Source: Streptomyces achromogenes (GTDB lineage: Bacteria > Actinomycetota > Actinomycetes > Streptomycetales > Streptomycetaceae). Taken from it: 64,000 nt of DNA. The notes under the pieces were generated by a model. That model saw nothing but the letters and a program-made list of their open reading frames with translations, had not been told where the DNA came from and searched no databases. The position numbers and the translations under genes were made by a program. Below, piece by piece: positions 58,036 to 64,000 of this stretch. Positions within the stretch are counted from its first letter, which is position 1, and every line of letters begins with the position of its first letter. The stretch lies in NCBI RefSeq assembly GCF_030816715.1, contig NZ_JAUSYH010000001.1, positions 8,494,001 through 8,558,000 on the forward strand, given 5' to 3'.

Positions 58036-60234
58036 TTATTCGGCCACGCCCGCGGTCTGCGGCTCGCGCACCGGGAGCGGCTCCCGCGCCGGCTCGTCCG
58101 CGGGGCCTTCGACGGACACGTGGGGGAGGGCCCTGTCCAGGCGGCGGGGCAGCCACCAGTTGGCGCGTCCGCACAGGTGCATGAGCGCGGGCACGAGGAC
58201 CATGCGGATCAGCAGGGCGTCGACGGCGACGGCCACCGCGAGGCTGACGCCGAACTCGGCGATGACCCGCATGCCGCCGAAGACGAAGGAGCCGAAGACG
58301 CAGACCATGATGGTGGCGGCGACGGCGATCACCTTGCCGGTCTCGGCTTGGCCGACCCGGACCGCCCGGCGGCTGTCGCCGGTGTGGGCCCATTCCTCGC
58401 GCATCCGGCTGACCAGGAAGACCTGGTAGTCCATCGACAGGCCGAACATGATGCCGACGACCAGGATCGGCACGAACGACTCGATCGGTCCGCCCGCACC
58501 GAGGCCGAGGGCCCCCGCGCCGAAGCCGTACTGGAAGACCACGACGATCGCGCCGAAGGCCACCCCGATGCTGAGGATGTTGAGCACCGCGCCCACGGCA
58601 GGGATGAGCAGGCTGCGGAAGGCGATCGTCAGCAGCAGGAAGCCGAGTGCGGCGATCACCAGCACGAACAGCGGGAGTTTGGACATCAGCACCGAGGCGA
58701 AGTCGTCGTTGCTCGCGGTGACACCGCCCACGTAGACCTTCATGGACGTGCCCCGCTCGGCCGGCGGGATCACCTTGTCGCGCAGACGGTGGATCAGGTC
58801 GGAGGTGGCCGCGGACTGGGGCGAGGTGGTCGGGACGACGGAGATCACCCCGACCCTCTGCCCCTCCCGCATCGGGGCCGCGGAGGCACTGGCGACGCCG
58901 TCGGCCTTCTCGAGCGCGGTGACCAGCTTCGCCGCGGCCGCCTTGTCGGCGGCGTCGGAGGTCTGCACGGCGAGGACGAGCGGCCCGTTGAAGCCCGGCC
59001 CGAACCCTTCCGCGATCATGTCGTAGGCCTGGCGGTTCGTCGAGGCGGTCGGGAGGTTGCCGTCGTCGGACGCGCCGAGGCGCAGCGAAAGCGTGGGGAA
59101 GGCGAGCGCTACCAGCACGGCGAGGGCGACCAGGGCCAGCGTCCTGGGTCGGGCCTGGACCTGCTCGGCCCACCGGGCCCACAGACCCGGCCGCCGGGAG
59201 GACCGCCGCCGTGCCTCCCCGGTGAGTCCCCGGCGTTCCCCGCGGCCGAGGACGCGCAGTCCGATCATGCCGAGCAGTGCGGGCAGCAGGGTGACGGCGG
59301 CCAGCACGGTCAGGACGACGGTGACGGCGGCGCCGATGGCCATGCCGTTGATGATGCCGACGTTCAGGGTGAGCATGCCGAGCAGCGCGACGACGACGGT
59401 CAGACCGGCGAACAGCACGGCGCGGCCCGACGTGTCGAGCGACTTGGCGATCGACTCGGGGACGGTCATGCCCGCCGTCAGGTTGGCGCGGTGCCGGTTG
59501 ACGATGAACAGGGCGTAGTCGATGCCCACGCCGAGGCCGATCAGCGAGCCGAGGGTCAGTGTGGTGTCGGAGAGGGTGATGACGTGGCTGAGCAGGATCA
59601 CCGCCACCGCGGAGGTGCCGACGCCCACGACGGCCGTGATGATGGGCAGCGCCGCCACCCACACCGCCCTGAAGACGAACAGCAGCACGATGAAGGCGAG
59701 GATGATGCCCATGGCGTCGGCGACCGGGTTCGGCTTCGGGTTGACGGTGAACGCCTGCCCGTTGAGCGCGATGTGCAGGCTCCCCGAGGCCGGCTCGGCG
59801 GCGAGGTCCTTCACGTGGTCGATCTGGGCGTCGGCCACCTCCTGGTCGAAGGCGACCGTTGCGTAGGCGGTCCTGCCGTCCCTGCTGATCTGCCCCTTGC
59901 CGACCGGCGTGTAGGGGCTGCTCACCGAGGCGACGCCCGGCGCGTCGGCGATCTCCTTCAGCGTGTCGGTCATGGTCTGCTCGGTGGCGGGCTCGGTGAC
60001 CCGGCCGCCGCCGCTCAACTGCCAGACCACCCGTCCGCTCTTGCCCGCCGCGCTGTTGGCTGCCTGTTGCAGCAGGGCCGTCGCCTTCGCCGAGTCGGTG
60101 TCCTGTGAGGTGGGGCTGTTGCCGAACGCGCTGCCGGCCGCACCGACCCCGGCTCCCAGGGCGACCAGCAGGCCCACCCAGGCCAGGACCACGGCGAGCC
60201 GGTGCCGATGGCACCAGCGGGCAAGAGGGGACAT
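58036..60234 (-). CDS. MMPL-family (RND-type) transporter
   Basis: 732 residues with two repeats of six membrane helices, each with a large outer loop: first helix LAVVLAWVGLLVALGAG, first block of helices about 175-350, last block about 530-690. Typical MMPL motifs are LTLGSLIGLGVGIDYALFIV and MFGLSMDYQVFLVSRMREEW, with Asp-Tyr pairs of the proton relay. Streptomyces MMPL proteins export lipids or antibiotics. ATG 60234 has AAAGG upstream. A TetR-like operator lies about 110 bp upstream, but no TetR gene is in the window. Confidence 0.92.
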   Translation of the reverse strand: MSPLARWCHRHRLAVVLAWVGLLVALGAGVGAAGSAFGNSPTSQDTDSAKATALLQQAANSAAGKSGRVVWQLSGGGRVTEPATEQTMTDTLKEIADAPGVASVSSPYTPVGKGQISRDGRTAYATVAFDQEVADAQIDHVKDLAAEPASGSLHIALNGQAFTVNPKPNPVADAMGIILAFIVLLFVFRAVWVAALPIITAVVGVGTSAVAVILLSHVITLSDTTLTLGSLIGLGVGIDYALFIVNRHRANLTAGMTVPESIAKSLDTSGRAVLFAGLTVVVALLGMLTLNVGIINGMAIGAAVTVVLTVLAAVTLLPALLGMIGLRVLGRGERRGLTGEARRRSSRRPGLWARWAEQVQARPRTLALVALAVLVALAFPTLSLRLGASDDGNLPTASTNRQAYDMIAEGFGPGFNGPLVLAVQTSDAADKAAAAKLVTALEKADGVASASAAPMREGQRVGVISVVPTTSPQSAATSDLIHRLRDKVIPPAERGTSMKVYVGGVTASNDDFASVLMSKLPLFVLVIAALGFLLLTIAFRSLLIPAVGAVLNILSIGVAFGAIVVVFQYGFGAGALGLGAGGPIESFVPILVVGIMFGLSMDYQVFLVSRMREEWAHTGDSRRAVRVGQAETGKVIAVAATIMVCVFGSFVFGGMRVIAEFGVSLAVAVAVDALLIRMVLVPALMHLCGRANWWLPRRLDRALPHVSVEGPADEPAREPLPVREPQTAGVAE

Positions 60235-60341
60235 CGACGAGCCTTTCGAGCGGAGCGTCACACGATCGGGCCGGCGATCTCGGCCCACCCTCACGCTCGC
60301 AGTTCCGCGCTCTCCCGTCGTTGGCCGTTCGTAGACACTTG

Positions 60342-60365
60342 CGTCTGCTGCGAGCGCAGTAGACG
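60342..60365. promoter_or_regulatory. 24-bp near-palindrome upstream of the MMPL gene
   Basis: CGTCTGCTGCG and CGCAGTAGACG pair at ten of eleven positions across a 2-base centre. This is the size and shape of a TetR-family operator. A further GTAGAC half-site lies just to its left (60331-60336). Confidence 0.6.
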
Positions 60366-60460
60366 GGGTGGGTGCAGGCGTGCGTTCCCCGGTCGAGCGG
60401 GAGCCCGCGACGTGCGGGACCTGCGCCGCTGCGGGACGTGCGCCGCGCGTGGGGGTGCGT

Positions 60461-61225
60461 TCAGGCCCCGCGCAGGGCCGTCTCCAGGTGGCCCGCCCAG
60501 CGCAGGGCCGCTGTCACGCACTCCTCGGTCCTCGGCTGGAGGCGTCGCCGCGGTCCGACGACCTGGACGGCGGCGACGACCTCGTCGCCGAAGTCTCGGA
60601 CCGGGACGGCGACGGAGTACAGAAGGGGTTCGGCCTCCTCGTCGACGATGGAGTAGCCGCGTCGGCGCGTCGCCTCCAGCCGGCTGAGGAAGTCGTCCAG
60701 GCCGGTCGGCGTGTTGGGGCCGTGGCGGACGAACTCCGTGCGGGCGAAGACCGCGGCCACCTCCTCGTCGTCGGCGTCGCTCAGCAGGGCCTGGCCGCAG
60801 TCGCTGCAGTAGGCCGGGAAGGGGCGGCCGATCCACGAGCCGAGCTGGCGGCTGCCGGGGGGCACCCGCTCGGCGACGGTGACGGTGGTGTCGCCCACCA
60901 GGACCCCGAGGTAGCAGCTCTCACCGGTCTCGGCGGCCATGCCCTCCAGGGCGGTGAGACCGTCCGTGCGCAGGCGGTGGGCCGTGAGGTCGCGCGCCGT
61001 CGCGTAGAGCCGCCAATGCGGTGCGAAGCCGCCCGAGACGTCGTCGCGGACGGCGAACTCCTCCGCCGTCATGGCGGTGAGCATGCGGGACAGCTGGCTG
61101 CGGTCGCGGTCCATCCGACGGGCCAGCTCCGAGACGGTCACGGCGGGGCCGTGCCGCCCTCCGTCGTCCGTGGCGCGGGCCAGCGCGGCCAGGGCGTCGA
61201 GCCCCTTCGTCACGCTCGAGTCCAC
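60461..61225 (-). CDS. IclR-family regulator, first of two
   Basis: 254 residues. The N-terminal winged helix (about 5-70) has VTVSELARRMDRDRSQLSRM; the effector domain (about 80-250) has the Gly- and Cys-rich GESCYLGVLVGDTTVTVAER, the PAYCSDCGQALLSD loop and the VPVRDFGDEVVAAVQVVGPR end. GTG 61225 follows GGAGGAGCAC. It is divergent from the CutA-like and cyclase genes, and an inverted repeat sits inside their promoter, so it most likely represses them. Confidence 0.9.
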   Translation of the reverse strand: MDSSVTKGLDALAALARATDDGGRHGPAVTVSELARRMDRDRSQLSRMLTAMTAEEFAVRDDVSGGFAPHWRLYATARDLTAHRLRTDGLTALEGMAAETGESCYLGVLVGDTTVTVAERVPPGSRQLGSWIGRPFPAYCSDCGQALLSDADDEEVAAVFARTEFVRHGPNTPTGLDDFLSRLEATRRRGYSIVDEEAEPLLYSVAVPVRDFGDEVVAAVQVVGPRRRLQPRTEECVTAALRWAGHLETALRGA

Positions 61226-61336
61226 GTGCTCCTCCGCCCTGCCGACGCGCGCCCGCGCGGAGCGTCGTCCCCGTGATCGTCGGTCCGCACTGTACCGCCG
61301 CCCCCAGTCGATCATGATGTGTGCGGTATCTGCATC

Positions 61337-61365
61337 TTGTCGTGCAATTAATGCACGCCTACTAT
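61337..61365 (+). promoter_or_regulatory. Promoter of the cyclase operon
   Basis: TTGTCG (61337-61342), exactly 17 bases and TACTAT (61360-61365). The patch is clearly AT-richer than its surroundings. Confidence 0.65.
61341..61357. promoter_or_regulatory. Inverted repeat in the promoter spacer, likely IclR operator
   Basis: CGTGCA-ATTAA-TGCACG fills most of the spacer between the -35 and -10 boxes. A repressor bound here would exclude RNA polymerase. Confidence 0.65.
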
Positions 61366-61404
61366 CCTTGCATCAGCCGCCGCCGAAGCCGAGGGAGGAC
61401 GTTC

Positions 61405-61878
61405 ATGGCCACCACGACGATCACGCCGCACGCCGCCGGACCGGACCGGGAGACCGCCCGGACGTCCGTCCGCCGCCGGACGGTACGGACGATCAAGGTG
61501 TACTGGCCGGTCGCGACGGCGACGCTGACCGCCTGCGCGGAGGGCGACCTCGGGACGCTGCGCGCCGACGATTCCTTCGCCGCGCTGCTGCGGATCCTGG
61601 AGACCTCGCCTGAACTCGGTGACTTCGGCGCCTACGGCGACGTCTTCGAGGTGGCGTTCGGCGCCGAGGGGTTCACCGTCCGGCCCGGCGCCCGCCCCGC
61701 GCTCGGCTCGGTCGGCGGCAGGTTCCTGTCCCCGACGCTCGCCGTCACCACCTACGTCGACGCCGCGACGACCGACGACGACCTGGCGCGCGTCCTCGCC
61801 CGCCTCACCGACGCCCACCCCTGGGAGATCCCGGTGATCGAGCTCTCCGCCCCGCTGGACCTCGTCTCCCGCGCCTGA
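61405..61878 (+). CDS. Hypothetical protein, 157 aa, CutA/NIF3-like ending
   Basis: An alpha/beta protein beginning after a Thr/Arg-rich leader with TIKVYWPVATATLTACAEGD and ending HPWEIPVIELSAPLDLV. The ending recalls the HPYEEP-type strand of CutA1 and of NIF3-family YqfO domains, so a trimeric ferredoxin-like fold is possible; I am not sure. ATG 61405 has GAGGGAGGAC before it. It is the first gene under the IclR-controlled promoter; the cyclase gene follows after 117 bp. Function unknown. Confidence 0.65.
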   Translation: MATTTITPHAAGPDRETARTSVRRRTVRTIKVYWPVATATLTACAEGDLGTLRADDSFAALLRILETSPELGDFGAYGDVFEVAFGAEGFTVRPGARPALGSVGGRFLSPTLAVTTYVDAATTDDDLARVLARLTDAHPWEIPVIELSAPLDLVSRA

Positions 61879-61995
61879 CCCGTCACCGTCACCATCACCG
61901 CCCAGGCACGCGCGGTCACCCGTCCGGCCGGACCCGCCGAGCCGGTCGAGCCCGGCCGGACCGTCGGACATCGCCGAGAAAGAGGACGAGCACGC

Positions 61996-62769
61996 ATGAC
62001 GCAGCACACCAACGCCGCCGTCGAACCGCCGCTGTGGGCCCTGCACCGGGAACTGATCGGCAAGACGGTCCGCACCGACCTCACCCACGCCTTCCACCCC
62101 GGTCAGCCGCACTTCCCCGCCTTCCCGGACGAGCAGCGGGAGACGCCCTTCGACATGTCCCGCGGCGACGGCTTCACCGTGCACCTGTACACGATCGTCG
62201 GGCAGTGGGGCACCCACGTCGACCCGCCCGTCCACTTCGTGGCCGGCGCACGGTCCCTGGACGACATACCCGTCGACGAGATGATCCTGCCGCTCGTCGT
62301 CCTCGACATCACCGAGCGCGTCTCGGCGGACCCGGACGCCGTACCGACCCTGGACGACGTGGCGGCCTGGGAGGCCCGCCACGGCCGCGTCCCGGAAGGG
62401 GCGTTCGTCGCGCTGCGCACCGGCTGGGGCCGCCGCTGGCCGGACCCGGCCGCCATGGCCAACAAGGACGAGGCGGGTGTGAGCCACTACCCGGGCTGGT
62501 CCGCCGAGGTGCTGCGCCACCTCTTCGAGGAGGCCCGCGTCACCGCGATCGGGCACGAGCAGACCGACACCGACCCCGGACTGGCCACCTCCGCGGGCGA
62601 CTTCAGCCTGGAGCGGTACGTCCTGCAACGGGACCGGTGGCAGATCGAGCTGATGGCCCACCTCGACCGGGTGCCGGAGGCGGGCGCGCTGATCGTCGCC
62701 ACCTGGCCCAAACCGCGGGGCGGCTCCGGCTTCCCGGCCCGGGTCTTCGCCCTGCACCAGGAAGGCTGA
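61996..62769 (+). CDS. Cyclase-family (kynurenine formamidase-like) hydrolase
   Basis: 257 residues with the family's metal-binding signature WGTHVDPPVHF (HxxxDxPxH-like), the DLTHAFHPGQPHFPAFP opening and later GHEQTDTDPGLATSAG. Members hydrolyse N-formylkynurenine, isatin and related amides or lactones. The gene lies between IclR regulators, which often control degradation of aromatic compounds, so a ring or amide substrate is plausible. ATG 61996 has AAAGAGGACG upstream. The next IclR gene starts 21 bp after it. Confidence 0.88.
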   Translation: MTQHTNAAVEPPLWALHRELIGKTVRTDLTHAFHPGQPHFPAFPDEQRETPFDMSRGDGFTVHLYTIVGQWGTHVDPPVHFVAGARSLDDIPVDEMILPLVVLDITERVSADPDAVPTLDDVAAWEARHGRVPEGAFVALRTGWGRRWPDPAAMANKDEAGVSHYPGWSAEVLRHLFEEARVTAIGHEQTDTDPGLATSAGDFSLERYVLQRDRWQIELMAHLDRVPEAGALIVATWPKPRGGSGFPARVFALHQEG

Positions 62770-62790
62770 AAGCGGTTGTAGGGTGCGAAG

Positions 62791-63600
62791 GTGACGACGA
62801 ACGGTCCCGCACCCCGACAGCAGGGCCCGGGAACGGCCGCCTCGCTGCGGATGGCCCTGCGCATGGTCAACACCGTCCTGGACCGCGAAGCGTCCGGCCG
62901 TACCGGCTTCAACGTCAGCAGGCTCGCCGACGAGGTCGGCGTCGAGCGCAGCAAGGCGTCACGCACCACGCAGGATCTGTGCGACAAGGGCTTCCTCGCA
63001 CGCCTCGACGACTCGACGCTGCGCGCCGGGGACGCGTTCTTCGCCACCGCCGCGTCCCTGCACCCCGGCCTGCTCCGCCGCAGCCGCCCCCTCCTGCGCC
63101 GCCTCGCCGTCGAGCACGGCGCCGGCGCCCGGCTCTCCGTCCGTGACGGCGTCCAGGTCCGGCTGCTGCGCGCCGAATCCGCCGCGGGCGCGTCCCAGGA
63201 GTGGCAGAGCCGGACGGCTCTCGTCACCCCGTGCTGGTGCACCGGCGCCGGCCGCGCCCTCCTCCTCGACCACACCGCCGAGGACATCACCGCGCTGCTC
63301 GACGACTACGAACTGATCGGCGTCGGCGGCCCGAACGCGGCCCACTCCGCCGAGGAGGTCGCCGCCGCCAACGACCGCGACCGCCGGCGCGGCGTCGTCG
63401 CGGCGCACGGTGAGTTCGAACACGGCGTGACCGAGTACGCCGTACCCGTGCGCGACGGGAACGCCCACATCCGGGCCGTCGTGTCGGTCGTCGGCAGGCA
63501 GCGGGACCTGCTGCCGCACGAGCGCAGGATCCGCACCGACCTCACCGCCGTCGCCGAGGCACTCGCGCGAAGCGTCACGGGTGACGACACACCGCGGTGA
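62791..63600 (+). CDS. IclR-family regulator, second of two
   Basis: 269 residues: winged helix about 15-80 (FNVSRLADEVGVERSKASRT) and the IclR effector domain about 90-260 (GAGARLSVRDGVQVRLLRAE; CWCTGAGRALLLD; GVTEYAVPVRDGNAHIRAVV). GTG 62791 has AGGG eight bases away. It is co-directional with, and 21 bp after, the cyclase gene. It is not a close copy of the divergent IclR at 60461, so the two may answer to different signals. Confidence 0.88.
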   Translation: MTTNGPAPRQQGPGTAASLRMALRMVNTVLDREASGRTGFNVSRLADEVGVERSKASRTTQDLCDKGFLARLDDSTLRAGDAFFATAASLHPGLLRRSRPLLRRLAVEHGAGARLSVRDGVQVRLLRAESAAGASQEWQSRTALVTPCWCTGAGRALLLDHTAEDITALLDDYELIGVGGPNAAHSAEEVAAANDRDRRRGVVAAHGEFEHGVTEYAVPVRDGNAHIRAVVSVVGRQRDLLPHERRIRTDLTAVAEALARSVTGDDTPR

Positions 63601-63853
63601 CCACGGGCGCCGCGGCCCGTGAGCCGGGCCGGCGAGGAGCCCGGAGCCCGGAGAATCGCAGAACTTGACGACGGATCATGGCCGTTGCTCTCTGGTGGCG
63701 GCCGCTGTCACCGTGTAGCGTCGCTCCCAGATGTCGTGGTTGGCAGTACCTGCCCGCGCTGCGCGCGGGCGTTTTGCTGTGCAGTGCCGGACCAAGGCGA
63801 TCACCTCCGGGGCCGCGCGGTGCGGTGCCCGACATTGACTGGAAGGCACCAGC
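63601..63853 (+). ncRNA. Structured leader of the cold-shock gene
   Basis: A gene-free stretch before the cold-shock gene. CCCGCGC-TGC-GCGCGGG (63753-63769) is a perfect 7-bp hairpin followed by CGTTTTG, so it looks like an intrinsic terminator placed about 84 bases before the start codon. Cold-shock mRNAs commonly have long folded leaders, and an attenuator or thermosensor is likely here. The exact 5' end is not known. Confidence 0.5.
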
Positions 63854-64000
63854 ATGGCCAGCGGAACTGTGAAGTGGTTCAACGCCGAAAAGGGCTTCGG
63901 CTTCATCGCCCAGGACGGCGGCGGACCGGACGTCTTCGCCCACTACTCCAACATCAACGCCTCCGGCTTCCGTGAGCTCCAGGAAGGCCAGGCGGTCACC
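63854..64000 (+). CDS. Cold-shock protein (CspA family), cut by the window edge
   Basis: The first 49 of about 67 residues are visible: MASGTVKWFNAEKGFGFIAQ has the RNP1 motif (KGFGFI), and VFAHYS gives RNP2 (VFVH-like). These small OB-fold proteins bind single-stranded nucleic acids and keep mRNA unfolded. ATG 63854 has GGAAGG seven bases before it. The end lies outside the window. Confidence 0.95.
   Translation, partial: MASGTVKWFNAEKGFGFIAQDGGGPDVFAHYSNINASGFRELQEGQAVT

Noticed and set aside
58120..60108. 662-codon plus-strand frame over the MMPL gene
   Set aside because: Shadow of the transporter; strongly biased to Asp, Gly, Gln and His with no domain.
1..64000. tRNA, rRNA, CRISPR arrays, integrases, transposases and prophage genes
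   Set aside because: I looked for cloverleaf patterns, spaced repeats and recombinase motifs and saw none that could be supported.

Overview
The window is high-GC actinobacterial DNA, almost certainly from a Streptomyces chromosome. The protein families, codon bias, frequent GTG starts and ATGA/GTGA gene overlaps all fit this genus. I found no rRNA, tRNA, CRISPR array, prophage or intact insertion sequence. The mixture of accessory catabolic operons, secreted proteins and many decayed gene remnants suggests accessory (arm-like) rather than core DNA; that placement is inferred.

Layout. 1-5.5 kb: a phospholipase D-like protein, a SigB/F/G-family sigma factor, two RsbW-like ATPases and an acetyltransferase. 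5.6-10.2 kb: a PAS-GAF-PP2C phosphatase, a secreted endonuclease/exonuclease/phosphatase protein with a lectin-like tail, and remnants of SDR, MBL, AraC and DsbA-type genes. 10.3-18.4 kb: MBL-fold and SnoaL-like proteins, a receptor Ser/Thr kinase, a DUF3626 protein, a lipoprotein, a YcnI-type copper protein and an NLP (necrosis-inducing) protein. 18.6-20.7 kb: a T4-like polynucleotide kinase/phosphatase and RNA ligase pair. 20.8-22.1 kb: an HxlR regulator divergent from an imine-reductase-like enzyme around a perfect 16-bp palindrome. 22.2-29.7 kb: a beta-galactoside operon (LacI, ABC importer, GH42) whose distal gene is cut off and fused to a gyrB-like remnant. 30.2-40.3 kb: a divergent pair of operons for import and non-phosphorylating oxidation of L-fucose or a similar sugar, with a GntR/FCD regulator and three shared operator-like sites. 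40.4-49.7 kb: two DUF4139 proteins, a VanZ protein, a membrane-anchored Mrr nuclease-like protein, small lipoproteins and a LysR remnant. 49.8-53.6 kb: an ABC exporter divergent from a NarL-type two-component system. 53.8-60.2 kb: a third RsbW-like ATPase, a lipoprotein, MsrA, a second two-component system and an MMPL exporter. 60.4-63.6 kb: two IclR regulators flanking a cyclase-family hydrolase. The window ends in a cold-shock protein gene with a structured leader.

How the parts fit. Four places carry a SigB-type promoter pattern (G/TNNT, exactly 15 bp, GGGTAC/T). They lie upstream of the sigma gene itself, its neighbouring anti-sigma-like ATPase, the phospholipase D gene and the distant third ATPase. 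This suggests a stress-sigma circuit with feedback. The fucose region is the best-resolved regulatory unit: two facing promoters, each with a TTGTCA -35 box and an operator-like site at the same place just after the predicted transcription start. At least seven gene remnants or internally deleted genes, several meeting end to end, show repeated small deletions in this stretch.
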